DNA of 64,000 nt, from contig NZ_JAAVUX010000001.1 of NCBI RefSeq assembly GCF_018449655.1, positions 310,001 to 374,000 of the forward strand, read 5' to 3'. A program made the translations under genes and the position numbers. Positions 34,245 to 44,860 of the stretch are shown here, one piece after another (within the stretch, counting starts at the first letter, position 1; every line of letters begins with the position of its first letter). Source of the stretch: Pseudomonas sp. dw_358 (GTDB lineage: Bacteria > Pseudomonadota > Gammaproteobacteria > Pseudomonadales > Pseudomonadaceae). Below the pieces are notes generated by a model. That model worked only from the letters and a program-made list of their open reading frames with translations, had not been told where the DNA came from and ran no database searches.

Positions 34245-35093
34245 ATGCAACTCGATTCCCGCTGCATCAAGACGTTTGGCAAGACCTTCAACAGCCTGTG
34301 CCTGGGGCTCGCGCTGGCGGGTGCAGCGCTGGCGGCCCATGCCGATCAGCTCGCGGACGTGAAAAAGGCCGGTGTGCTCACCGTCGGGACCGAACTGCAA
34401 TTTGCCCCCTTCGACTTCACCGAGGCCGGCAAGCAGAAAGGCATGAACTCGGAGCTGTTCGCCGAGTTGGGCAAGGAGCTGGGGGTCAAGGTGACTTTCC
34501 AGGACCTGCCATGGCCCAGCGTGCTGCCAGGCCTTGAAGCGAAGAAATTCGACGTGGTCGCCGGCCCGATCATCGTGACCCAGGCGCGCAAGGACCGTTA
34601 CCACTTCATGCTGCCGATCGCCGAAGCCACCGTGTCGCTGATGGCCGGGGCCAAGGACGGCAGCATCATGAAGCCGGAAGACATCGCCGGTAAGGCCGTG
34701 GGCGCGGGCAAGGGTTCGGCGCAGCTGGAAGAACTGAAAACCTTCGCCGCGACCCTGCCGCAGAAGGTCGACATCCGCGAATACGTCGACAACAATCAGG
34801 CCTACGCCGACCTCGCCGCCAAGCGCATTGTCGCCGTGGCCAACTCGTTGCCGAACATCTCCTACGTCGCCTCCCAGCGCAGCAACCTCTACAAAGTAGT
34901 GATGCCGCCGTTCGGCAAGAAATCCTACTTCGCCTTCCTCGGGCGCAAGGATGCCGACGCCGACAGCCTGATCGCCGCCCTCGACGCCGCCTTGCTGAAG
35001 ATGCACGACGACGGTCGCCTGGCCGCGCTGCAAAAGAAATGGCTGGGCGCCGAAATGGACGTGCCCAAAGCTGACTTCACCCCAAGCTGGTAA
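34245..35093 (+). CDS. Amino-acid ABC transporter, periplasmic binding protein
   Basis: A 282-residue SBP_bac_3-type protein. A Sec signal peptide spans ~1-33 (cleavage near AHA-DQ), then KKAGVLTVGTELQFAPFDFTE starts the mature domain, with family features GMNSELFAELGKELGVKV and FDVVAGPIIVTQARKD. It captures a polar amino acid or related compound in the periplasm and hands it to the two permeases encoded next. Given hutH and the HutC-like regulator, histidine or a breakdown product such as urocanate is the likely ligand, but the sequence does not settle this. The start has AAGGAG nicely placed. Confidence 0.88.
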   Translation: MQLDSRCIKTFGKTFNSLCLGLALAGAALAAHADQLADVKKAGVLTVGTELQFAPFDFTEAGKQKGMNSELFAELGKELGVKVTFQDLPWPSVLPGLEAKKFDVVAGPIIVTQARKDRYHFMLPIAEATVSLMAGAKDGSIMKPEDIAGKAVGAGKGSAQLEELKTFAATLPQKVDIREYVDNNQAYADLAAKRIVAVANSLPNISYVASQRSNLYKVVMPPFGKKSYFAFLGRKDADADSLIAALDAALLKMHDDGRLAALQKKWLGAEMDVPKADFTPSW

Positions 35094-35150
35094 TTCGTCG
35101 AGCGCCTCATCGGCCCGCCCGGGCCGGTGAACAGCCTTGGAGTCGGAGCG

Positions 35151-35810
35151 ATGTTCGATTGGCCGCTAGTGCTGCAAAACCTGCCGCTGTTGCTTGAGGC
35201 GCTGTGGGTCACGCTCCAGGTGTCGGTGGCAGCGCTGGTGATCGGCTTTTTCATCGGCATTGGCGTGGCCAGCATGCGCCTGTCGGCCGCGCCTTGGCTG
35301 CGCCGCTGCGGCGGCGCCTACATTTTCGTGTTCCGCGGCATTCCGCTGCTGGTGCAACTGCTGTTTGTCTACTACTTCCTGCCACGGGTGGGGATGCCCA
35401 ATGTGTCGCCCATGACGGCGGCGGTGATCGCGCTCGCGCTGTGCTGCGCCGCTTACATCGCCGAAATCCTGCGGGGTGGCTTTCTGGCCATTCCCGCCGG
35501 CCAGTTGGAAGCGGCCGGGCTGCTGGGGCTCAGTGCCCAGCAGATGCTGGTGCGCATTCGGGTGCCGCAAGCGGTGCGCCTGACCCTGCCGGCGCTGGTC
35601 AATGAAATGATCCTGCTGATCAAGGCCTCGTCGCTGGTCTCGGTGGTGGGCCTGGCCGACCTGACGCGCACCGCGCAGAACATGGCCGCCAGTGATTACC
35701 TGTTCGTCCAGGATTACCTGATGCTGGCGGTGTTCTATTGCCTGATCAACATGCCGCTGGCCTGGTGCGGCAGCCGTCTGGAACGACGACTCAAGGAGCA
35801 GGGCGCATGA
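35151..35810 (+). CDS. Amino-acid ABC transporter permease (first)
   Basis: A 219-residue inner-membrane permease of the His/Glu/Gln family (HisM-type). About five membrane helices are visible (LLLEALWVTLQVSVAALVIGFFIGI, IFVFRGIPLLVQLLFVYYF, and others). The EAA-like loop is ILRGGFLAIPAGQLEAAGLLGLSAQQMLVRIRVPQA, which contacts the ATPase. I start at ATG 35151 (MFDWPLV), with GGAG 8 bp upstream. Its stop overlaps the next permease gene (ATGA). It would form a heterodimer with that permease. Confidence 0.9.
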   Translation: MFDWPLVLQNLPLLLEALWVTLQVSVAALVIGFFIGIGVASMRLSAAPWLRRCGGAYIFVFRGIPLLVQLLFVYYFLPRVGMPNVSPMTAAVIALALCCAAYIAEILRGGFLAIPAGQLEAAGLLGLSAQQMLVRIRVPQAVRLTLPALVNEMILLIKASSLVSVVGLADLTRTAQNMAASDYLFVQDYLMLAVFYCLINMPLAWCGSRLERRLKEQGA

Positions 35811-36478
35811 TCTTCGACCCTCACGTCATAACCGATCATTTGGGCGAGATCGGCGACGGCTTCCTCGTCACCCTGGGCACCTGGAGCGGCGGTGTCGCAT
35901 TGGGGTTGGCGCTGGGTTTGCTGATCGCCGTGGCGCAACTGTTCGGCAACGCGTTGCTGCGGGCGCCCTTGCGGGTGTTCATCGAGGTCATCCGCAGCAC
36001 GCCGTTTCTGGTCCAGCTGTTTCTGGTGTATTACGGCGGGCCGGCCTTCGGCCTGAGCCTGGCGCCGGTGCCGGCCGGGGTCATCGGCCTGGGTATCTAT
36101 GCCAGCGTTTATTTTGCCGAGGTGTTTCGCGGCGGCTTCGAGTCGGTACCGCGGGGTCAGCTGGAAGCGGCTGATTGCCTGGGCGTGACCCGCTGGCAGG
36201 CCATTGCGCGGATTCAGCTGCCGCAAATGATGGTGATCATCCTGCCAGCGATCATCAACCTGATCACGGTGATGTGCAAAGAGACGGCGGTGCTGTCGAT
36301 CATCACCATTCCCGAGCTGACCATGGTGCTCACCGGCATCGGCTCGGAAACCTTCGCCTTCGTCGAAACCCTGCTGGTGTTGTGCATCGGCTATCTGGTG
36401 CTGGTCGAGGCCTGCTCGCGCCTCGGCATGTTCCTCGAGGCCCGAGCGGGCCGTTACCTGCAAAGACAACCGAGATGA
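35807..36478 (+). CDS. Amino-acid ABC transporter permease (second)
   Basis: A 223-residue permease of the same family. It has ~5 membrane helices and the EAA loop [36 protein letters not shown]. The ATG at 35807 overlaps the stop of the first permease, indicating translational coupling and fixed stoichiometry. The ATPase gene follows 4 nt later. Substrate as for the binding protein: an amino acid, probably histidine-related. Confidence 0.9.
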   Translation: MIFDPHVITDHLGEIGDGFLVTLGTWSGGVALGLALGLLIAVAQLFGNALLRAPLRVFIEVIRSTPFLVQLFLVYYGGPAFGLSLAPVPAGVIGLGIYASVYFAEVFRGGFESVPRGQLEAADCLGVTRWQAIARIQLPQMMVIILPAIINLITVMCKETAVLSIITIPELTMVLTGIGSETFAFVETLLVLCIGYLVLVEACSRLGMFLEARAGRYLQRQPR

Positions 36479-36482
36479 CTGC

Positions 36483-37292
36483 ATGCTAACCCTCAATAAC
36501 GTCGGCAAAAGCTTCGGCCCCTTGCGCGTGCTCAAGGGCATCGATCTCACCGTCTCGCGCTCCGAGGTGGTCTGCCTGATCGGCCCTTCGGGTTCGGGCA
36601 AGAGCACCCTGTTGCGCAGCATGGCCTTTCTCGAGGAATACGACGAAGGCGACATTCTGGTAGAAGGTCAACTGCTGGGCTGGCAGCCAGACAGCCTGAG
36701 CAGTGGCAAGCCGCGCAAGCGCGCCTCCCAGGCGCGGGTCAACCAGGTGCGCAGCAACATCGGCATGGTCTTCCAGCAGTTCAACCTGTGGCCACACATG
36801 ACGGCGCTGGGCAATGTCAGCGAAGCCTTGCTGCGTGTGCGCAAGCTGCCGGCCAAGGACGCCCGTGAGCGGGCCCTGGCGATGCTGACCAAGGTTGGCC
36901 TGGGCCACAAGGGCGACGCCTACCCTTCCCAGCTGTCCGGTGGCCAGCAGCAGCGCGTGGCCATCGCCCGGGCCTTGGCCATGGAGCCGCAGATCATGCT
37001 GTTCGACGAGCCCACCTCGGCGCTGGACCCGGAACTGGTGGGTGAAGTGCTGCAAGTGATGAAAGCCCTGGCCAAAGAGGGCATGACCATGGTGGTGGTG
37101 ACCCACGAAATGGGCTTCGCCGCCCAGGTGGCCGACTCGGTGGTGTTTCTCGACCACGGTGAAATTGTCGCCCAGGGCACGCCTCGGGAGATCTTTCACA
37201 ACAGCGAACATCCGCGGCTGCAGCAGTTTCTGCAGAACTACCTGGACCGCAACGCCTTCTGGCAGGACAGCAAGGAGGACGTGCCAGCTTGA
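36483..37292 (+). CDS. Amino-acid ABC transporter ATPase
   Basis: A 269-residue ATP-binding subunit of the HisP/GlnQ class. Walker A is GPSGSGKST (~34-42), the Q-loop is [11 protein letters not shown], the signature is [17 protein letters not shown], Walker B is [14 protein letters not shown], and the H-loop is VVTHEMGF. It powers import through the two permeases. An insertion of ~15 residues ([20 protein letters not shown]) before the Q-loop is typical of this class. It starts 4 nt after the second permease and is followed 43 nt later by the HutC-like regulator. Confidence 0.94.
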   Translation: MLTLNNVGKSFGPLRVLKGIDLTVSRSEVVCLIGPSGSGKSTLLRSMAFLEEYDEGDILVEGQLLGWQPDSLSSGKPRKRASQARVNQVRSNIGMVFQQFNLWPHMTALGNVSEALLRVRKLPAKDARERALAMLTKVGLGHKGDAYPSQLSGGQQQRVAIARALAMEPQIMLFDEPTSALDPELVGEVLQVMKALAKEGMTMVVVTHEMGFAAQVADSVVFLDHGEIVAQGTPREIFHNSEHPRLQQFLQNYLDRNAFWQDSKEDVPA

Positions 37293-37335
37293 ACCTTTCC
37301 CTGGCCCGTAACCGTTCATCAGCAGGATGCCGACC

Positions 37336-38073
37336 ATGAAAACCCCGTCACAGGCCCTTTATCAGCAAGCCAAGGACTTTGTGCAGTCACGGTTGCGCGC
37401 CGGCGTGTGGAAACCCGGCGAGCTGATCCCTTCGGAAAACCGTCTGGTGGTGGAGCTGGGCATGTCACGCATGACCATCAACCGGGCCTTGCGCGAGCTG
37501 ACCGAAGAAGGTCACTTGATGCGGGTCTCCGGGGTCGGCACCTTTGTCGCCGAAAGCCGGCCGCAGTCCAACCTGCTGCGCATCACCAGCATTGCCGACG
37601 AGATTCTTGCCCGAGGCCATCGCTACAGCTGCGAAGTGCTGCGCCTGAGTCGTGAAGCGGCCTCCATGAGCGTGGCGGCCTCGCTGTCGCTGCCCACTGG
37701 CGCCTCGGTCTATCACCTGGTGTGCGTGCACCTGGAAGAAGGCGTACCGGTGCAGCTGGAAGACCGCTACGTCAATCCAGAGCTGGTGCCTGACTTCATT
37801 GCGCAAAGCTTCGGCGAAAAGTTGCAGCCCTCGCGCTACCTGTTGCAGGTGCTGCGCCCGGATGAAATCGAGCACATCGTCGAAGCCGGACACCCCAATA
37901 CCGAAGAGAGTCGCCTGCTGCACATCGAGCTGGACGAGCCGTGCCTGGTGCTGATGCGCCGCACGTGGAACGGGGCCAAAGTGGTGACCTACGTGCGCCT
38001 GGTGCACCCGTCGTCGCGCTACCGGCTGGGCAGCCGGATGGCGGCTAATGGGGCTTACCGCGAAGGGCAGTGA
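37336..38073 (+). CDS. hutC: GntR/HutC-family transcriptional repressor
   Basis: A 245-residue regulator. The N-terminal winged helix (LYQQAKDFVQSRLRAGVWKPGELIPSE, then MSRMTINRALRELTEEGHLMRVSGVGTFVAE, described in parts) is followed by a UTRA ligand domain (~90-235; ADEILARGHRYSCEVL, PVQLEDRYVNPELVPDF). It closely resembles the histidine-utilization repressor HutC, which senses urocanate. Two TGTATATAC operators upstream of hutH and the transporter are its likely targets. The start at 37336 has AGGA 8 bp upstream; the ATG at 37327 has none. It may be a paralogue of the main HutC. A strong terminator follows. Confidence 0.87.
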   Translation: MKTPSQALYQQAKDFVQSRLRAGVWKPGELIPSENRLVVELGMSRMTINRALRELTEEGHLMRVSGVGTFVAESRPQSNLLRITSIADEILARGHRYSCEVLRLSREAASMSVAASLSLPTGASVYHLVCVHLEEGVPVQLEDRYVNPELVPDFIAQSFGEKLQPSRYLLQVLRPDEIEHIVEAGHPNTEESRLLHIELDEPCLVLMRRTWNGAKVVTYVRLVHPSSRYRLGSRMAANGAYREGQ

Positions 38074-38085
38074 AAAATGACAAGC

Positions 38086-38120
38086 AAAAAAAAGGCGCCC
38101 TTTGCAAGGCGCCTTTTTTT
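38086..38120. terminator. Bidirectional terminator between hutC and the tRNA operon
   Basis: AAAAAAAGGCGCC-CTTTGCAA-GGCGCCTTTTTTT forms a perfect stem with A-tract and T-tract on the two sides. It can end both the rightward hut transcript and the leftward tRNA transcript. Confidence 0.93.
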
Positions 38121-38127
38121 CTGAATA

Positions 38128-38204
38128 TGGTCGGGGTAAGGGGATTCGAACTCCTGACATCCTGCTCCCAAAGCAGGCGCGCTACCGGACTGCGCTATAC
38201 CCCG
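38128..38204 (-). tRNA. tRNA-Pro (anticodon TGG), copy 1
   Basis: A 77-nt gene with encoded CCA. On the minus strand it begins CGGGGTATAGCGCAG, the anticodon loop is TTTGGGA (TGG), the T-loop is GTTCGAATC, and the acceptor stem CGGGGTA pairs with TACCCCG. It is last in the four-tRNA transcript and identical to the copy at 38384-38460. Confidence 0.97.
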
Positions 38205-38207
38205 GTA

Positions 38208-38236
38208 CAAAAAAGGCACCCCGAAAGGCGCCTTTT
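38208..38236 (-). terminator. Hairpin between tRNA-Pro and tRNA-Lys
   Basis: AAAAGGCACC-CCGAAA-GGCGCCTTTT forms a 10-bp stem with one mismatch within the tRNA transcript. It resembles the terminator at 38086 in sequence and could give partial termination or be a processing element. Confidence 0.45.
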
Positions 38237-38302
38237 CTGCTGCCCACCGGTGTTAATCGGTGGGGCTTTTTAAGATCTGATCCAGCGAACCGGAATCAAA
38301 AA

Positions 38303-38378
38303 TGGTGGGTCGTGTGGGACTCGAACCTACGACCAATTGGTTAAAAGCCAACTGCTCTACCAACTGAGCTAACGACCC
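38303..38378 (-). tRNA. tRNA-Lys (anticodon TTT)
   Basis: A 76-nt gene with CCA. On the minus strand it begins GGGTCGTTAGCTCAG, the anticodon loop is CTTTTAA (TTT), and the acceptor GGGTCGT pairs with ACGACCC. It lies between the two tRNA-Pro copies. Confidence 0.97.
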
Positions 38379-38383
38379 AAAAA

Positions 38384-38460
38384 TGGTCGGGGTAAGGGGA
38401 TTCGAACTCCTGACATCCTGCTCCCAAAGCAGGCGCGCTACCGGACTGCGCTATACCCCG
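38384..38460 (-). tRNA. tRNA-Pro (anticodon TGG), copy 2
   Basis: A 77-nt gene, by eye identical to the copy at 38128-38204, with CCA. Only 5 bp separate it from tRNA-Lys. Confidence 0.97.
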
Positions 38461-38469
38461 TTTGAAATG

Positions 38470-38545
38470 TGGCTCCGTGACCAGGACTCGAACCTGGGAC
38501 CCAATGATTAACAGTCATTTGCTCTACCGACTGAGCTATCACGGA
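38470..38545 (-). tRNA. tRNA-Asn (anticodon GTT)
   Basis: A 76-nt gene with CCA. On the minus strand it begins TCCGTGATAGCTCAG, the anticodon loop is CTGTTAA (GTT), and the acceptor TCCGTGA pairs with TCACGGA. It is first in the transcript, 88 bp from the promoter -10. Confidence 0.97.
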
Positions 38546-38633
38546 ACTATTCATTTCAGGTGTTGCATGTGTCGCTTACTGCAAGTCTCTTCGGCTTTCC
38601 CGCATCGCTGCGTTAGTGCCTCTGAGGCGCGCT

Positions 38634-38661
38634 ATTCTACAATCTTCGCAACCTCTGTCAA
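38634..38661 (-). promoter_or_regulatory. Strong sigma-70 promoter of the tRNA operon
   Basis: On the minus strand TTGACA, 16-bp spacer, TAGAAT, followed at once by a GC-rich discriminator (GCGCGCC) typical of stringently controlled stable-RNA promoters. The rest of the 348-bp gap 38546-38893 holds only this promoter and the REP element. Confidence 0.88.
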
Positions 38662-38799
38662 CCCTTAAATTGCTTTCAAGACACTGATTTGCAACTTTTT
38701 TTCAGATCACCGATGAAGCGGGGTGTTCTGCGGGTGACTTACAGCGGGGCGCACTTTACAAGCTGATGAAAGGAAATGCAAGGGGGTGTTTCGCTCTGT

Positions 38800-38887
38800 T
38801 GCAAGACCAAGCTTGCTCGGGAACGACGCGACGCGGTGGATTCGACCGACCGTGTCGTGCCTTTCCCGAGCAAGCTCGGTCCTGCAG
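38800..38887. repeat. REP-like inverted repeat downstream of clpB
   Basis: Left arm TGCAAGACCAAGCTTGCTCG... and right arm ...TCCCGAGCAAGCTCGGTCCTGC are imperfect inverted copies of the REP unit, separated by ~45 bp. It lies 6 bp past the clpB stop and could serve as its transcript end. Confidence 0.82.
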
Positions 38888-38893
38888 GGGTGT

Positions 38894-41458
<2,565 letters not shown>

Positions 41459-41530
41459 GAGTCACCTTCCTGAGGGGCAGGCCGGAGCGATGAACACACC
41501 TTGATGAAGAAAACCTGCCAGAGATGGCTT

Positions 41531-41560
41531 ATAGATGGGGGGATATGCGCAAGATTCAAG
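41531..41560 (-). promoter_or_regulatory. Sigma-32 heat-shock promoter of clpB
   Basis: On the minus strand GCTTGAATCT, then 13 bp after CTTGAA, CCCCCATCTA. This fits CTTGAA-N12-15-CCCCAT. It lies ~73-100 bp upstream of the clpB start. Confidence 0.88.
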
Positions 41561-41619
41561 CGGGGCAAAGTGCCATGTCGGCGTGGGACCGCGATGAGGC
41601 CAGCCGCATCAATAAAGAA

Positions 41620-42354
41620 TCAGGCCAGCCACACCAACGAAGCAAACCGACCGGCTGGATTGTTACGGCGATAGGAAAAGAACCGCTCGTCTTCAATGGT
41701 GCAGAGGCCACCACCATAAACAGCAGTCACCCCCACCGACGCCAGGCGAATCCGCGCCAGCTCATAGATGTCGGCAATGAATTTGCCCGGCTGTTCGCCG
41801 GCCACAAAAGCCCGTTGCGCCTGCGGATGGCTGGCCATGAAGGTCGCCCGCACCTCCGCGCCCACTTCAAAGTTGCGCGGCCCGATGGCCGGACCCAGCC
41901 AGACCAGAATCTCTGCGGGCTCAACGGCCAGGCTGGCCACCGTCGCCTCAAGCACGCCATTGGCCAAACCGCGCCAGCCCGCGTGCGCCGCCGCAACCTT
42001 GCTGCCGGCCCGGTCACAGAACAACGCGGGCAGGCAATCGGCGGTCATCGCCGCACAGGCGATGCCGGGCGTGGATGTCCAGGCACCATCAGCTTGCGCC
42101 ACTACAGAAGGATCAGCCTCGACCACCTGCACACCGTGCACCTGGCTCAGCCAGGCCGGCTGTGCGCCCATGCAGGCGGCAAGGCGCCGGCGGTTCTCGG
42201 CCACCGCCAGCGGATCATCACCGACGTGATCGCCCAGGTTCAGCCCGGCATAGGCGCCGACGCTGACCCCGCCAGCCCGCGTGGTCACGCAAGCGCGAAC
42301 ACCGGCGGGCGCGGGCCAGTCTGGAATGATCAGTGTCGAGGTCAGCTCGCTCAC
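41620..42354 (-). CDS. pgeF: Peptidoglycan editing factor PgeF (YfiH/laccase-domain)
   Basis: A 244-residue cytoplasmic protein of the YfiH family. The active-site set is His73 (SQVHGVQV), Cys107 (TADCLPALF) and His124 (AAHAGWRGL), matching E. coli YfiH positions. The family corrects muropeptide precursors carrying the wrong first amino acid (Ser in place of Ala) and is also annotated as polyphenol oxidase. The start is GTG at 42354, overlapping the rluD stop (GTGA), so the two are coupled. clpB follows with its own promoter. Confidence 0.92.
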   Translation of the reverse strand: MSELTSTLIIPDWPAPAGVRACVTTRAGGVSVGAYAGLNLGDHVGDDPLAVAENRRRLAACMGAQPAWLSQVHGVQVVEADPSVVAQADGAWTSTPGIACAAMTADCLPALFCDRAGSKVAAAHAGWRGLANGVLEATVASLAVEPAEILVWLGPAIGPRNFEVGAEVRATFMASHPQAQRAFVAGEQPGKFIADIYELARIRLASVGVTAVYGGGLCTIEDERFFSYRRNNPAGRFASLVWLA

Positions 42355-43313
42355 CCGATGAACGCCTCGCGGTCCTGCTTGAGCAGCGACAGCAGCCAGA
42401 CAAAGTCATCGGGCAGCGGCGTTTCCCAACCCATACGCTCACCGGTGGTCGGGTGATCGAGCTCCAGGAAGCGCGCGTGCAGCGCCTGGCGCGGGAAGGT
42501 TTTCAGCGCGTCGACCATGGTCAGACTGGCCGCCGGTGGAATACGGAAGCGGCCGCCGTAGGCCTGGTCGCCGACCAACGGGAAGTTGATGTACGACATA
42601 TGCACGCGGATCTGGTGGGTCCGTCCGGTTTCCAGCTTGACCCGCACGTGAGTGTGGGAACGGAAACGCTCCAGCACGCGGTAGTGGCTGACAGCTGGCT
42701 TGCCGCCTTCCATCACCGCCATGCGCTGGCGCTGCTGGCCGTGGCGGCCGATGGGCGCGTTGATCTTGCCCCCGGCGGTAACCACACCGATGACGATGCA
42801 CTCATAGATACGGCTGACCGAGCGATTCTGCAGCTGGGTGACCAGCTGGGTCTGCGCCTGAATGGTCTTGGCCACCACCATCAGACCGGTGGTGTCCTTG
42901 TCCAGACGGTGCACGATCCCGGCCCGCGGCACATTGATAATGTCCGGCACGTGGTGCAGCAGCGCGTTGAGCAGGGTGCCGTCGGCGTGCCCGACCGCCG
43001 GGTGCACCACCAGGCCGGCCGGCTTGTTGATCACCAGGATGTCGTCGTCTTCGTAGACGATATCCAGCGCGATGTCCTGGGCCACCCACTCACCTTGGGC
43101 TTCCTGCTCGGCTTTGAGCTCAAGCACGGCACCGCCATGAACAATGTCGCGTGGACGCAGTACACCACCGTCCACAGTCAGGAGGCCCTCCTTGATCCAG
43201 GCGGAAAGGCGCGAGCGAGAGTGCTCGGCGAAGAGTTGGGCGGCGACTTGATCAAGGCGTTGACCGCCCATTTCGGACGGCACCTCGGCGCTAAGTTGGA
43301 TGATCTCGGACAT
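42351..43313 (-). CDS. rluD: 23S rRNA pseudouridine synthase RluD
   Basis: A 320-residue RluA-family enzyme. An S4 RNA-binding domain (~15-70; GQRLDQVAAQLFAEHSRSRLSAWI in parts) precedes the catalytic domain with HRLDKDTTGL, in which Asp138 is the nucleophile. RluD forms pseudouridines in helix 69 of 23S rRNA (E. coli U1911, U1915, U1917). I start at 43313 (MSEIIQLSAEVPSE); an upstream frame adds a Pro-rich 28-residue stretch in what is the leader of the divergent bamD gene. Divergence of rluD and bamD is a common proteobacterial arrangement. Confidence 0.94.
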   Translation of the reverse strand: MSEIIQLSAEVPSEMGGQRLDQVAAQLFAEHSRSRLSAWIKEGLLTVDGGVLRPRDIVHGGAVLELKAEQEAQGEWVAQDIALDIVYEDDDILVINKPAGLVVHPAVGHADGTLLNALLHHVPDIINVPRAGIVHRLDKDTTGLMVVAKTIQAQTQLVTQLQNRSVSRIYECIVIGVVTAGGKINAPIGRHGQQRQRMAVMEGGKPAVSHYRVLERFRSHTHVRVKLETGRTHQIRVHMSYINFPLVGDQAYGGRFRIPPAASLTMVDALKTFPRQALHARFLELDHPTTGERMGWETPLPDDFVWLLSLLKQDREAFIG

Positions 43314-43462
43314 ACTCGGACTAGGCAACGGCACAGCCTTTGGTTTCGGCTGCACGCTTGTGGTTAAATACGGCGTCTTTTGCCCCGAGGGTTCCACGGG
43401 GTGCTCATCATAACAGGACGGCCACGCCCGAGACAGCGGCCGTTATAGGGACGCAAGCCGCC

Positions 43463-44482
43463 ATGCAAGTGAAACACCTGCTGCTGATCGCCATCCTCGG
43501 ACTCACCGCTGCCTGTTCGTCGAAAGGAGAGAAGGTCGACGAAAACCTCAGCGAAGTCGAGCTGTACCAGCAGGCGCAGGCCGACCTGGACAACCATAAC
43601 TATTCCAGTGCCACGGCCAAACTCAAGGCCTTGGACTCGCGCTACCCCTTCGGCCGCTATGCCGACCAGGCCCAGCTCGAGCTGATTTACGCCAACTACA
43701 AGGACTCCGAGCCTGAAGCGGCGAAGTCGGCTGCCGAGCGTTTCATCCGCCTGCATCCACAGCACCCGAACGTCGACTACGCCTACTATCTCAAGGGCCT
43801 GACCTCGTTCGACCAGGACCGTGGCCTGGTGGCGCGCTTCGTGCCGCTGGACATGACCCGTCGCGACCCGGGTGCTGCCCGTGACTCGTACAACGAGTTC
43901 GCCCAGCTCACCAGCCGCTACCCCAACAGCCGCTACGCGCCGGACGCCAAGCAGCGCATGATCTACCTGCGCAACCTGCTGGCCTCCTACGAAATCCACG
44001 TGGCCGACTACTACCTGACCCGTCAGGCCTACGTCGCCGCCGCCAACCGTGGGCGCTACGTGGTGGAAAACTTCCAGGGCACCCCATCGGTGGGCGACGG
44101 CCTGGCGGTGATGGTCGAAGCCTATCAGCGTCTGCACATGGACGATCTGGCCGCGACCTCGCTGGAAACCCTCAAGCTCAACTACCCGGACAGCCCGAGC
44201 CTGAAAGACGGCAAGTTCGTGCCGCAACAGCAGGAAGCGGACAACCGCAGCTGGCTGACCCGCGCCACCCTGGGCCTGATCGGCAACAAGGACCCGCTGC
44301 CACCGGGTGAAACCCGCGCCAACCTCGACATCCAGAAGCAATACCAGGATGACAAGGACAACCTCCCCAAAGAGCTGCTGCAACCGGCTGACGGCGGCAC
44401 GGCTGACAAGCCAGCTGAAGATGCTGCGCCCAAGAAGAAGCGTTCCTGGTGGAGCTATGCAACGTTCGGCCTGTTTGGCTGA
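43463..44482 (+). CDS. bamD: Outer-membrane assembly lipoprotein BamD (ComL)
   Basis: A 339-residue lipoprotein. The signal ends with lipobox LTAAC, acylated at Cys18. TPR repeats follow ([35 protein letters not shown] in parts; [38 protein letters not shown]). BamD docks BamA and helps insert beta-barrel proteins such as PiuA. The C-terminal ~90 residues ([13 protein letters not shown] to [16 protein letters not shown]) are longer than in E. coli BamD (~245 residues), a feature of Pseudomonas homologues. It is divergent from rluD and followed by a strong terminator. Confidence 0.95.
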   Translation: MQVKHLLLIAILGLTAACSSKGEKVDENLSEVELYQQAQADLDNHNYSSATAKLKALDSRYPFGRYADQAQLELIYANYKDSEPEAAKSAAERFIRLHPQHPNVDYAYYLKGLTSFDQDRGLVARFVPLDMTRRDPGAARDSYNEFAQLTSRYPNSRYAPDAKQRMIYLRNLLASYEIHVADYYLTRQAYVAAANRGRYVVENFQGTPSVGDGLAVMVEAYQRLHMDDLAATSLETLKLNYPDSPSLKDGKFVPQQQEADNRSWLTRATLGLIGNKDPLPPGETRANLDIQKQYQDDKDNLPKELLQPADGGTADKPAEDAAPKKKRSWWSYATFGLFG

Positions 44483-44496
44483 GCGCTCATCTGCTG

Positions 44497-44521
44497 AAAA
44501 AGGCCCTTCGGGGCCTTTTTT
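44497..44521 (+). terminator. Rho-independent terminator after bamD
   Basis: AAAAAGGCCC-TTCG-GGGCCTTTTT: an 8-10-bp stem with a UUCG tetraloop and a T-run, 14 bp past the bamD stop. Confidence 0.95.
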
Positions 44522-44626
44522 GTTGCATGGCGTCATACGGATGGCGGCCATGTGCCAAACGCCCCTCTTGCCCGCCAACCAGCCCCCTCCTACACTGCGT
44601 CATCCTATCTAGCAAAGCTGGTCACC

Positions 44627-44860
44627 ATGATTCGCCTACTGTTCTGGGTCGTCTTGATTTATGTCGCCGTGTGGGCCTGGCGCAAGTTCAAGGCCCCCGT
44701 TGCAAGCACCCGCAAACCCAACGCCGAAACCGCCCTGCCGATGGTCCGTTGTGCCCATTGCGGCCTGCACGTCCCCGACAACAGCGCCCTGCGCCAAGGC
44801 AACCTCTGGTATTGCAGCCAGAAACATCTGGAACAAGGCCCTGCCGCCAGTGGTCGCTGA
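44627..44860 (+). CDS. PP0621-family small membrane protein with Cys motif
   Basis: A 77-residue protein with one N-terminal membrane helix (MIRLLFWVVLIYVAVWAWRKF) and a cytoplasmic zinc-finger-like tail: CAHCGL, then YCSQKHLEQG. This C-x2-C...C-x3-H pattern is found in the PP_0621 family upstream of pilS in Pseudomonas. It overlaps the proposed pilS start by 11 nt, so the two are co-translated; a role in pilus regulation is plausible but unshown. Start at ATG 44627, where only GCTGGT is seen upstream, a weak ribosome site. Confidence 0.82.
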   Translation: MIRLLFWVVLIYVAVWAWRKFKAPVASTRKPNAETALPMVRCAHCGLHVPDNSALRQGNLWYCSQKHLEQGPAASGR

